Positions 7,778 to 16,313 of a stretch of 64,000 nt of DNA are shown piece after piece. The notes beneath the pieces are model-generated. The model searched no databases, was not told where the DNA came from, and saw only the letters and a list, made by a program, of their open reading frames with translations. How positions within the stretch are numbered: position 1 is the stretch's first letter; each line of letters starts with the position of its first letter. The stretch spans positions 310,001-374,000 of the forward strand of contig NZ_PPED02000004.1 of assembly GCF_002899825.2 (NCBI RefSeq), given 5' to 3'. The stretch comes from Chryseobacterium phosphatilyticum. GTDB taxonomy: Bacteria; Bacteroidota; Bacteroidia; Flavobacteriales; Weeksellaceae. Position numbers and translations under genes: made by a program.

Positions 7778-8529
7778 TATCTCAGGATTTTATTATTGAT
7801 CACAACAGCAAACTCCCTTTACATGTACAGGTAGAAGAACTTTTCCGTAAACTCATCAAAATAGAAGCTTACAAAAAAGGCGCTTTATTGCCTAAAGAAG
7901 TTGATCTTGCCAATCTTTGGGGGGTATCCCGAAACACCATCCGCCAGGCTACCAATAAGCTGGAGCATGAAGGGTTGATCATTCGTAAAAAAGGGATTGG
8001 GACACGGGTTGCAGAAAAGAAAAGCCTGGTTACGGGATTAGATCATTGGTACAGCTTTACCAGAGAAATGCAGGAAAAAGGAGTTAAGGTAGTCAATCAG
8101 CTACTGAAAACAAGCATGGAACAGCCCAATGAAGAAATTTGCCATTTCTTTCATTCTCCGCCGGATAAAAAAATATTTAAGTTATCGAAATTAAAAGGAG
8201 AAAGTTCAGGTGATCCCATTGTTTATTTTGAGAGCTTCTTCCATCCAAGAATCGGTATCAATAAAAACGATGATTTTAATCTGCCTCTGTATAGTATGTT
8301 GCAGGATAATTATGGCATTATTGTGCATCGATCCCGGGAAAATATAAGTGCCTGCCAGGCTGGTACTGTCATTGGAAAAAAATTAAAAGTCTCCGCATCT
8401 TTTCCCGTATTGAAGCGTGAACGTTTTGTGTATGATATTAACGGAAAGCCCGTTGAATATAACGTAGGATATTATCGTTCAGATAAATTCACCTATACGA
8501 TAGATATCAATAAATCCCCGGAAATCTGA
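7768..8529 (+). CDS. GntR-family transcriptional regulator (HutC type, UTRA domain)
   Basis: A 253-residue regulator. Residues ~15-82 form a GntR winged helix (LPLHVQVEELFRKLI ... LANLWGVSRNTIRQATNKLEHEGLIIRKKGIGTRV). Residues ~95-245 form a UTRA effector-binding domain, usual for HutC-subfamily regulators that sense sugars or sugar phosphates. It is the first gene of the plus-strand arm of the glycan locus, directly ahead of GH38, ROK kinase, mannose-6-phosphate isomerase and a sugar porter. It likely represses them until a mannose-derived ligand is bound (inference). Matching dyads lie at its own start and before GH38. Confidence 0.92.
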   Translation: MNILSQDFIIDHNSKLPLHVQVEELFRKLIKIEAYKKGALLPKEVDLANLWGVSRNTIRQATNKLEHEGLIIRKKGIGTRVAEKKSLVTGLDHWYSFTREMQEKGVKVVNQLLKTSMEQPNEEICHFFHSPPDKKIFKLSKLKGESSGDPIVYFESFFHPRIGINKNDDFNLPLYSMLQDNYGIIVHRSRENISACQAGTVIGKKLKVSASFPVLKRERFVYDINGKPVEYNVGYYRSDKFTYTIDINKSPEI

Positions 8530-8551
8530 TTTCCTTTTTTTTAGCATTTAA

Positions 8552-8572
8552 TATGTTCAAACATTCTAACAT
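8552..8572. promoter_or_regulatory. Probable GntR operator upstream of the GH38 gene
   Basis: ATGTT-CA-AACAT (8553-8564) is a perfect dyad, followed by another AACAT (8568-8572). It contains TATGTTCA, the half-site also found at 7766-7777. It lies 31 bp before the GH38 ATG, where a repressor could block transcription. Confidence 0.5.
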
Positions 8573-8594
8573 ATAATCATAAAAAACAAAGCTC

Positions 8595-11500
8595 ATGTAT
8601 AACAGGTATTTTCTTTTGCTGGTGTCCTTCCTGATGACAGGCAATTTTGTATATGGTCAGAAAAAAGTCCCGTATTTCGGAAACATACAGGCAATTAATG
8701 GATATGAACGCGAAATAAGCGGTGAAAACATTGATTATTTCTCAGCCTTTCCGGATCATGCTAACCGGGCGCTCCTTACCAGAACCACAGACGGAAAAAA
8801 AACAATCGAGTGGGAAACTGCTTCTGTCCCTTTGAAAGATAATGGTCAATACATTTATTTCAACTGGCTGGTTTCCCATTCTTCAGGAACAAGTGGAGGA
8901 CCCAGAAATTTTGACTTATATATCAATGACCAAAAAGCATTAACTCTTACTACCTACCCTGCCAACCAGCATCCCGACTGGATTTCCAAAGCAGTGGATA
9001 GTACCGCCTTTGTATTTCATCAGACCAAAACTGACGGATTAAAAGATTCTTACGGAATTGCCTATCTGAGAGTTCCGGTCAAAAAAGTAACACCGGGAAA
9101 ACCACTTCGCTTAAAAATAGTAGGCCAGGCTCAGAACAGCAGGGACTGGATGATGACCTATAAATTTACTTTTCAGGAAAAAATAGATGCTCAATCGACA
9201 CCTTTTCTTTTAAAAAATGGAAAACGTCTTCTGACACTTACCACCTTACATTTCGGACCGGAGCAAAAAATAACAGCAAAAATAGATAACAAAGACACGT
9301 TCTCTTTTACCATGCCGGATGGGATTAAAACATTTGACATTCCGGTTTCTCTCTCTTCTGAAGGAGGTAAACTGGAACTTGTAGTGACCTCCGGAAAGAA
9401 AAAACTACTCCAAAAAACAATTCAGGCTCAGGCCATAATACCACGAACTTTATATTTTATTCATCACTCTCATACCGATGTCGGATATTCCCATTTACAA
9501 GCGGAGGTAGAAAAGATTCATACAAAAAACATTTATGATGCTCTTGCGATGATCGAAAAGACAAAGAATCTTCCTGAAGAAGCACGTTTTAAATATAATG
9601 TGGAAGCTCTGTGGGATGTAGAAAACTTCATGAAAAACGCGACTGCTGAAGATAAAAAATCTTTTGTAAAAGCGGTACATGGAGGTGGCATCGGCCTTTC
9701 TGCCATGTATGGCAATATTTTAACAGGACTTAGCCAGCCGGAAGAATTATTCCACTACACAGAATATGCCCAAAAACTGGAAAAAGAATTTGGTTTAACA
9801 ATCAACAGCGCCATGATGTCTGATGTACCGGGATTTGCCTGGTCATTAGTCCCTGCTCTTACCTCATCGGGAGTAAAATACTTCTCAAGCGGGCCTAATT
9901 ATCTTGGAAAGACTAATCCTTATTTGGGAGACCGTGTCGGAAACTTTGTAAAAAACTGGGGTGATAAGCCGGTGTGGTGGCAATCTCCGTCAGGAAAAGA
10001 AAAAATATTATTCTGGACAGCAGGAAGGGGATATTCTTCATGGCATGGTGTACATCCCGGAGATGTATTTGACAATGGTCAAAAAAAAATTGCAGAATAC
10101 CTGGAAGACCTTACCAACACCAATTATCCTTATGACATGGTACAATGGCGCTACAATATTGTTGCGGACAACGGCCCTATAGATCCTACCGTCTCCCAAT
10201 TTGTAGATGAATGGAATAAAAAATACATCTCACCCAAAATTGTACTGAGTACCAACGAAAAAATGTTCGAAGTATTTGAGAAGAAATACGGAGATAAAAT
10301 CCCTGTTGTAAAAGGAGATATCAGTCCTTATTGGGAGGATGGAGCCATGTCCACTGCCAAAGAAGAAGGAATCAACAGAAACAGCAGCTTAAAACTGCAA
10401 CAACTGACAACACTTTATTCTATGCTAAATCCCCGACTATATAACAGCCAGCATTTTTATGAAGCATGGAGAAACATTATTTTATTCCATGAGCATACAT
10501 GGGGAGCTTTCAACAGTATTACGGCACCAGATCTTCCTTTCGTGGCAGATCAGTGGAAAGTAAAAAAACAATTCTCAACAGAGGGCAGCTCTCAAACCGG
10601 AAAGCTAGAAAAAGAACTACTTCATCCTCTGACAGATCCTGCGTCCAAAACAATAGCTGTATTCAATACCTCATCATGGACAAGAGAAGGCATGGTCATT
10701 ATCCCTGAAAATATGCAGGCTAACGCAGTACAGGATGCTACCGGCCAAAAAACTCCTTTGCAAAAATTACAAGACGGGAAAATGACATTTTTAGCCAAAA
10801 ATGTTCCGGCTCTGGGATCGGCAACATATACGTTGATTAAAAATAAAGTAACGTCTCCATCTCCGTTCACTATTACTGACACCAGTATTTCGAATGGAAA
10901 AATTACAGTGACCTGGGATCAAAAAACGGGAAGCATCACTCATCTCACCGATGCAACAATGACCAATTACGCAGGAAGTTTTAATAATCAGGGATTGAAC
11001 TCTTACTGGTATGTTCCGGGATCTGATCCTAAAGAAGCCTTATCAAATACTGATGTACAGGTAAAAATACTGGAAAACGGACCTGTCATGGCAAAGATTT
11101 CATTAGTATCTGAAGCTCCGGGTGCTCATAAACTGGAAAGAATTATTACCATCATTGCCGGCAGTGACGAAATAGCGCTGGAAAATATTGTGGATAAAAA
11201 ACCTGTTCGTACCAAAGAAGCCGTTCATTTTGGATTTCCTTTTAACCGTGACTTTAAAAATATCACTGTCGATGCCGGTTATGGCAATATGAAGTACCTT
11301 ACCGATCAGCTTCCGGGTTCTAATATGGATTATTGGTACAGCCGTCGTTGGGTAGATGCTTCTTCAGAGCAAAAAGGAATGCAGTGGATGGTGCTGGAAA
11401 CTCCATTGATTGAAGCCGCAGCAATGATTGACGAAAGAATGGTCATCGACAATAGCCACAAAAAGTGGAAAGATAGTGGTACTCCGGGAACGACAAATTG

Positions 11501-11924
11501 GTTCAGTTATGCCATGAACAACTACTGGCACACCAATTATAAAGCGGATCAGGAAGGACCGGTACATTACCATTACGTGCTACGTCCTCATGATGGTTTT
11601 AATTCTGTCGAAAATGAAAAATCAGCAGCTGCATTTACACAGCCTCTTCTTGCAATTCCTGTCAGGGGAAAATCTGTTAACAGTGGAAGTCTTTTCCATA
11701 TGAACAATGGCAAAGTGGTTGTTACAAGTATTACTCCACAGGAAGATCAGAGCTTTATGATCAGATTATATAACCCGGATGAAAAAGAACAAATAACCTC
11801 ATTCCAATGGGAAAAACTCAAGCCAGTAAAGCTTATTAACCTTAAAACAGGGGAAGAATTGCCCATTACCGATAAATTTAGTTTAGAAGGAATGGATGTG
11901 CTTGAGATTAAACTAATTCTCTAA
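8595..11924 (+). CDS. Glycoside hydrolase family 38 alpha-mannosidase, periplasmic
   Basis: A 1109-residue enzyme with a signal peptide (MYNRYFLLLVSFLMTGNFVYGQ). An N-terminal beta-rich region (~25-280) precedes the GH38 catalytic domain, which opens with HSHTDVGYS; His293 and Asp295 would be zinc ligands, as in the family HxD motif. Asp410 (MMSDVPGF) is the best candidate nucleophile. The C-terminal ~450 residues are GH38 beta-domains. GH38 enzymes are retaining, zinc-dependent alpha-mannosidases. The gene lies in an N-glycan locus beside mannose catabolic genes. The exact linkage preference cannot be read from sequence. Confidence 0.88.
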   Translation: MYNRYFLLLVSFLMTGNFVYGQKKVPYFGNIQAINGYEREISGENIDYFSAFPDHANRALLTRTTDGKKTIEWETASVPLKDNGQYIYFNWLVSHSSGTSGGPRNFDLYINDQKALTLTTYPANQHPDWISKAVDSTAFVFHQTKTDGLKDSYGIAYLRVPVKKVTPGKPLRLKIVGQAQNSRDWMMTYKFTFQEKIDAQSTPFLLKNGKRLLTLTTLHFGPEQKITAKIDNKDTFSFTMPDGIKTFDIPVSLSSEGGKLELVVTSGKKKLLQKTIQAQAIIPRTLYFIHHSHTDVGYSHLQAEVEKIHTKNIYDALAMIEKTKNLPEEARFKYNVEALWDVENFMKNATAEDKKSFVKAVHGGGIGLSAMYGNILTGLSQPEELFHYTEYAQKLEKEFGLTINSAMMSDVPGFAWSLVPALTSSGVKYFSSGPNYLGKTNPYLGDRVGNFVKNWGDKPVWWQSPSGKEKILFWTAGRGYSSWHGVHPGDVFDNGQKKIAEYLEDLTNTNYPYDMVQWRYNIVADNGPIDPTVSQFVDEWNKKYISPKIVLSTNEKMFEVFEKKYGDKIPVVKGDISPYWEDGAMSTAKEEGINRNSSLKLQQLTTLYSMLNPRLYNSQHFYEAWRNIILFHEHTWGAFNSITAPDLPFVADQWKVKKQFSTEGSSQTGKLEKELLHPLTDPASKTIAVFNTSSWTREGMVIIPENMQANAVQDATGQKTPLQKLQDGKMTFLAKNVPALGSATYTLIKNKVTSPSPFTITDTSISNGKITVTWDQKTGSITHLTDATMTNYAGSFNNQGLNSYWYVPGSDPKEALSNTDVQVKILENGPVMAKISLVSEAPGAHKLERIITIIAGSDEIALENIVDKKPVRTKEAVHFGFPFNRDFKNITVDAGYGNMKYLTDQLPGSNMDYWYSRRWVDASSEQKGMQWMVLETPLIEAAAMIDERMVIDNSHKKWKDSGTPGTTNWFSYAMNNYWHTNYKADQEGPVHYHYVLRPHDGFNSVENEKSAAAFTQPLLAIPVRGKSVNSGSLFHMNNGKVVVTSITPQEDQSFMIRLYNPDEKEQITSFQWEKLKPVKLINLKTGEELPITDKFSLEGMDVLEIKLIL

Positions 11925-11957
11925 GGGACAGCATTCTAAAATGAGTACTTTCCATCT

Positions 11958-11990
11958 AAACCTTATAGGTTTTCGAAACCTATAAGGTTT
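11958..11990. repeat. Palindromic intergenic repeat, AAACCTnnnAGGTTT family
   Basis: AAACCTTATAGGTTT (11958-11972) and its exact complement (11976-11990) form a 15-bp stem with loop TCG. Each arm is itself nearly palindromic. A relative with the same frame (AAACCT-N3-AGGTTT, twice) is at 34119-34150. Such elements recur in flavobacterial genomes; it may also terminate GH38 transcription. Confidence 0.65.
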
Positions 11991-12036
11991 GAATACCAAC
12001 TATAAATATTTGTCAACATTTAAAATAAATCAGACA

Positions 12037-12975
12037 ATGTCAAAACCAGTAATTGCCATAGACATGGGCGGAACAAAGATTAAAATCGGTCTTGTACAGG
12101 AAGGAGCCGTTTTATCTTATATTTCCGTTGATGCAGACTCCGGGAAAGGCCTTACTCCAAAGCTTCCTGTCATAAAAGGGGCCGTAGAAAACATATTAAG
12201 TCAACACAACCTTACTATCGATGATATTTCAGGGTTTGGCATTGCTTCTCCGGGAATTGTCGATAGCATTGAGAAAAGGATTATTTCCATCGATAAAAAG
12301 TTTGGTGACGCACCGGAAATTAATCTTGAAGAATGGTGTTTACAGACTTTTAACCTCCCTTTTTTTATTGAAAATGATGCCCGATCTGCATTAATAGGAG
12401 AATGGAAATACGGCAAGGCTAACACGTACGACAATATTGTTCTGATGACCTTAGGAACCGGTATTGGAAGCGCTGTGGTTATGGAAGGCCAATTACTGAG
12501 GGGAAAACATTTTACCGCCGGCGTCCTTGGTGGTCATTCTGTCATTAATTATCAGGGAAATATTTGTAACTGCGGGAATAGAGGCTGTGTAGAAACAGAA
12601 GCCTCCACATGGAATCTTCCGGTTATCGCAGCAGCACAAAAAAACTTCACGGATAATCAACTTGCATTACATCAGATTATTGATTATGAACTTATCTTCA
12701 GACTTGCGGAAGAAGGCGATAGTGCCGCTGCAGCTATTCGTGACCGGAGCCTGCAGGTCTGGTCTGCATGTGCTATCAACCTCATCCATGCCTACGATCC
12801 GGAAGTTCTGGTGCTGACAGGAGGCATTATGGCCAGCAACTTTTATATTCTTCCTTTTATCAGACAGCATGTTGAAGCTCACGCATGGACACCATGGGGA
12901 AAAGTACGAATTGAGGAAGGAAGTTTCCCCCGTACCGCAGCATTGCTTGGAATCGCTCACCTTATCAACCATTAA
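12037..12975 (+). CDS. ROK-family sugar kinase (probable hexokinase/mannokinase)
   Basis: A 312-residue ROK protein. The N-terminal phosphate-binding loop is IDMGGTKIKIGL, the central region has LGTGIGSAVV, and the ROK zinc motif CNCGNRGCVE is intact. The product probably phosphorylates a hexose in the cytoplasm. Directly followed (9 bp) by mannose-6-phosphate isomerase and then a sugar porter, mannose is the most likely substrate. The ATG at 12037 is chosen over an upstream in-frame TTG at 11989, because the latter falls inside the palindromic repeat. Confidence 0.9.
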   Translation: MSKPVIAIDMGGTKIKIGLVQEGAVLSYISVDADSGKGLTPKLPVIKGAVENILSQHNLTIDDISGFGIASPGIVDSIEKRIISIDKKFGDAPEINLEEWCLQTFNLPFFIENDARSALIGEWKYGKANTYDNIVLMTLGTGIGSAVVMEGQLLRGKHFTAGVLGGHSVINYQGNICNCGNRGCVETEASTWNLPVIAAAQKNFTDNQLALHQIIDYELIFRLAEEGDSAAAAIRDRSLQVWSACAINLIHAYDPEVLVLTGGIMASNFYILPFIRQHVEAHAWTPWGKVRIEEGSFPRTAALLGIAHLINH

Positions 12976-12984
12976 TCAAAAAGA

Positions 12985-14739
12985 ATGAAATCAAATTTTA
13001 ATAAATTTCCAATTATTTCCATAAAAGATCATACCTGTATTACGGGTTGGAAAGATATTTTAAAAGAACTCACGGTGAATACGCAGGAAACGATTGCTAT
13101 TGAATGCTATCCCGGAGTATTTATCAGCGAAATGATTGCTGCAGTAAAGGAATTTTTACAGCCTGAACTGATCATCAATACTACCGAAGCGATGAAAACG
13201 GAGAACGAAATTTCCGCGATGGTACAAAAGTATGTGACTGAGGATCCTGTATTCGGTTACATCAGTCCATTGGAATTGGAAATGTATTTTGTCCCTTCCA
13301 AAATAACAGATCTTCATAAAAAGCTGAATGAAGTAAAAGGATGTAAAGTAATTATTGGCCCGGGAGCAACTATAGTGAGTGAAAAACCTGATACCATCCT
13401 GTATGCAGATATGCCCCGATGGGAAATACAGAAGCGCTTCCGGCAAAACACAGCCTCTAATCTTGGAAGAACCAATAACACGGACTCTTTTGCTTATCAA
13501 TATAAACATGCTTATTTTGTCGACTGGCGAGTTTGTGACCGTTATAAAAAAAGAATTCTCAACAAGTGCCATTTTGTAGTGGATACAACCATTCCGTATC
13601 AGCCCAAAATGATAACAAAAGCGGCTTTATTTAAAGCTCTTCAGCAAACGGTACACCAGCCGTTCAGGGTCGTTCCTTTTTTTGATCCGGGGCCGTGGGG
13701 TGGACAATGGCTGAAAGAAGTCTGTGATCTGGACAGAAGCCAGCCTAATTATGCCTGGGGGTTTGATTGTGTACCGGAAGAAAACAGTTTATTATTAGGA
13801 TTCGGAGATCAGGTAGTGGAAATTCCATCTCTTAATCTTGTGTTTTTCCAACCGGAAGCTTTGCTTGGTAAGCAGGTATATGAAGGATTCGGAGATGAAT
13901 TCCCTATCCGCTTTGACTTTCTGGATACGATGAAAGGTGGCAACTTAAGCCTGCAGGTACATCCACTGAAAGAGTACATTAAAGAAAAATTCGGGATGAC
14001 CTATACTCAGGATGAAAGTTATTACATGCTGGATGTAAAAGAGGGTGCTTTTGTCTATCTTGGTCTGAAAGAAAATATCGATCATGAATGTATGATGAAA
14101 GATCTCACAGCTGCACAAAAAGACTCTATCCCTTTTGATGCAGATCAGTATGTACAAAAATGGCCCATGCAAAAGCACGATCATGTTTCCATACCGGCAG
14201 GAACGGTACATTGCTCAGGGGCTGATTCCGTAGTATTGGAAATTAGTGCCACTCCCTATATTTTTACGTTTAAACTCTGGGATTGGGGAAGAATGGGGCT
14301 GGATGGAAAGCCGCGACCGATATCTCTGGAACATGGAAAAAATGTGATTCAATGGGATCGCACCACTTCATGGACAAAGGAACATATTCTCAATCTTACG
14401 GAGTCCGTCAATGAAGGGGATGGCTGGCGTGAAGAACGTACGGGATTAGATTCGATGTCATTCATTGAGACCCGAAGACACTGGTTTACCAAAAAAGTGA
14501 TTCATCATACAGAAGGAGTGGTTAACGTACTGAATCTGGTCGAGGGTCGTGAAGTAATTATAGAAAGCCCTGATCATAGTTTTGAGCCTTATATCATCCA
14601 TTATGCAGAAACGTTTATTGTTCCTGCTCATGTGAGAACCTACACCATCACTCCTCACGGGGAAAGTGCCGGAAAAGAATGCGCAACGATTAAAGCCAGC
14701 ATTCGAACTGAGATGATTTCCCATAAAGTTTTAAAATAA
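12985..14739 (+). CDS. manA: Class I mannose-6-phosphate isomerase with N-terminal kinase-like extension
   Basis: 584 residues, against ~320-390 for ordinary class I ManA. The isomerase part covers about residues 260-584: zinc-site motifs NLSLQVHP and SIPAGTVHCSG, and the helical insertion between them. Residues ~1-240 are an extra domain that resembles degenerate uridine-kinase-like P-loop proteins (AYFVDWRVCDRYKK), though I see no intact GxxxxGK loop; this likeness is from memory. The enzyme converts mannose-6-phosphate to fructose-6-phosphate. It lies between the ROK kinase and a sugar porter, 5 bp from the latter, so the three are probably one operon. Confidence 0.88.
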   Translation: MKSNFNKFPIISIKDHTCITGWKDILKELTVNTQETIAIECYPGVFISEMIAAVKEFLQPELIINTTEAMKTENEISAMVQKYVTEDPVFGYISPLELEMYFVPSKITDLHKKLNEVKGCKVIIGPGATIVSEKPDTILYADMPRWEIQKRFRQNTASNLGRTNNTDSFAYQYKHAYFVDWRVCDRYKKRILNKCHFVVDTTIPYQPKMITKAALFKALQQTVHQPFRVVPFFDPGPWGGQWLKEVCDLDRSQPNYAWGFDCVPEENSLLLGFGDQVVEIPSLNLVFFQPEALLGKQVYEGFGDEFPIRFDFLDTMKGGNLSLQVHPLKEYIKEKFGMTYTQDESYYMLDVKEGAFVYLGLKENIDHECMMKDLTAAQKDSIPFDADQYVQKWPMQKHDHVSIPAGTVHCSGADSVVLEISATPYIFTFKLWDWGRMGLDGKPRPISLEHGKNVIQWDRTTSWTKEHILNLTESVNEGDGWREERTGLDSMSFIETRRHWFTKKVIHHTEGVVNVLNLVEGREVIIESPDHSFEPYIIHYAETFIVPAHVRTYTITPHGESAGKECATIKASIRTEMISHKVLK

Positions 14740-14744
14740 ACGCT

Positions 14745-16097
14745 ATGTCACCAACTTCACATTCAACACTTATTTATAAATCAACTCTGGTAGCTTCAGT
14801 AGGTGGATTATTATTCGGTTACGATACAGCTGTAATTTCCGGAGCCATCGGCTTTATGAAAATCTACTATCAGCTTTCGGATGTAATGACGGGCTGGGTG
14901 GCTTCGTGTGCGCTGCTCGGATGTATTGTGGGAGCAATGTATTCTGGTAAACTCAGTGATCTTATCGGGCGGAAAAAAGTATTAATGCTTTCCGCTATAT
15001 TGTTTGTCATCTCCTCAATAGGAACGGCTGTAGCACCTGATCTTTGGATCTTCGTGATATTCCGGATTATTGGAGGAATGGGAATAGGAATTGCGTCTAT
15101 GCTCTCACCGATGTATATCTCAGAAATGGCGCCGGCAGCTATAAGAGGGCGTTTAATTTCAATCTTCCAGCTGGGTATTGTTACAGGGATCCTTGTTATT
15201 TATTTTGTCAACGCTTATATCGCCGGAATTCATAATGAAACATGGAACATTTCCATGGGATGGCGATGGATGTTTGGCTCAGGGGTTATTCCTTCTTTCA
15301 TCTTTATTCTTTTATTGTTAACGGTTCCTGAAAGCCCACGTTGGCTGGCATCACAAAAAAGAAATACCGAAGCACTGGATATTCTTACCCAAATCAATGG
15401 CGCTGAAATCGCTCAACAGGAACTGAAATCCATTGATGAGTCTTTACGGGATGAAACTCCATTTTCTTTTTCTGATATAAAAACACCTCAACTCAAACGG
15501 GCATTGAGTATCGGTATTGTACTGGCTGTTCTTTCCCAAGTCTCGGGAATTAATGCTATTATGTATTATGCTCCTGAAATCTTTAAATCTACGGGGGTAG
15601 GCTCAGACTCTGCATTTATACAAACTATTCTAGTGGGAATCATCAATGTCGTTTTCACTTTAGTAGCCATAAAATATGTAGATCATTGGGGACGAAAAAA
15701 ACTTTTGTTAATTGGTGTTACAGGGATGACTGTTTGCCTTTTTGTTACCGGACTTGTTTTTTACAATCAGCAACAAGGCTATCTGCTTCTGATCGCTATA
15801 CTTGGATATATTGCCTGTTTTGCGATGTCACTAGGACCGCTGACATTCGTTGTTATCGCTGAAATATTCCCGACAAAAGCACGGGCTACAGCCATGTCGG
15901 TAGCAACTTTTTTTCTGTGGCTGGCTGTATTTCTGGTCTCACAGACTTTTCCGGTTCTCATAGGATCTGTTGGAAGTGCCCTAACCTTTTGGATGTATAT
16001 GATAATTTCGGTATTTACCTTCTTTTTTATCTGGAAAATGATTCCTGAAACTAAGGGAAAAACGCTGGAAGAGATAGAAAAAGAATGGAGGGATTAA
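14745..16097 (+). CDS. MFS sugar porter (XylE/GLUT-like), sugar:H+ symporter
   Basis: A 450-residue inner membrane transporter with 12 predicted membrane segments. Sugar-porter signatures are present: GYDTAVISGA in helix 1, the GR-K loop motif (DLIGRKKVL), PESPRWL after helix 6, the helix 7 sequence QVSGINAIMYYAPEIF, and PETKGKTLEEIE at the end. These sugar-porter motifs fit a monosaccharide substrate, most likely mannose given the two genes upstream. It is the last gene of the plus-strand arm; repeats and the convergent GH65 gene follow. Confidence 0.92.
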   Translation: MSPTSHSTLIYKSTLVASVGGLLFGYDTAVISGAIGFMKIYYQLSDVMTGWVASCALLGCIVGAMYSGKLSDLIGRKKVLMLSAILFVISSIGTAVAPDLWIFVIFRIIGGMGIGIASMLSPMYISEMAPAAIRGRLISIFQLGIVTGILVIYFVNAYIAGIHNETWNISMGWRWMFGSGVIPSFIFILLLLTVPESPRWLASQKRNTEALDILTQINGAEIAQQELKSIDESLRDETPFSFSDIKTPQLKRALSIGIVLAVLSQVSGINAIMYYAPEIFKSTGVGSDSAFIQTILVGIINVVFTLVAIKYVDHWGRKKLLLIGVTGMTVCLFVTGLVFYNQQQGYLLLIAILGYIACFAMSLGPLTFVVIAEIFPTKARATAMSVATFFLWLAVFLVSQTFPVLIGSVGSALTFWMYMIISVFTFFFIWKMIPETKGKTLEEIEKEWRD

Positions 16098-16116
16098 AGG
16101 TGAAGGGACTGATGTA

Positions 16117-16164
16117 TTTAGCCACGAATGCACAAATAAAAGGATTCGTGCATTCGTGGCTAAA
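16117..16164. repeat. Palindromic intergenic repeat, GCCACGAATGCAC type
   Basis: TTTAGCCACGAATGCAC (16117-16133) and its exact complement (16148-16164) form a 17-bp stem, extendable with one mismatch. It lies between convergent genes. Elements with this core recur between genes in flavobacteria (recall). It may also act as a two-way terminator. Confidence 0.65.
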
Positions 16165-16185
16165 AATTGAAAATAAATAGGTTTT

Positions 16186-16237
16186 GGCTAAAGCCGGATT
16201 CCACAGAATATAATAACAAAGCGGACTAAAGTCCGCT
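16186..16237. repeat. Double CTAAAG hairpin repeat
   Basis: Two small dyads in tandem: GGCT-AA-AGCC (16186-16195) and AGCGGACT-AA-AGTCCGCT (16220-16237). They share the pattern xxCTAAAGxx and are followed by CCTATTGA. This resembles dispersed intergenic repeats of Chryseobacterium genomes (recall). It is non-coding. Confidence 0.5.
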
Positions 16238-16313
16238 CCTATTGATGTTTCTTATATTCCTTTTGGTTTACAACAAAATTAAGATTGCAAGGCAGGTCTA
16301 ATGCATTAGAAAT

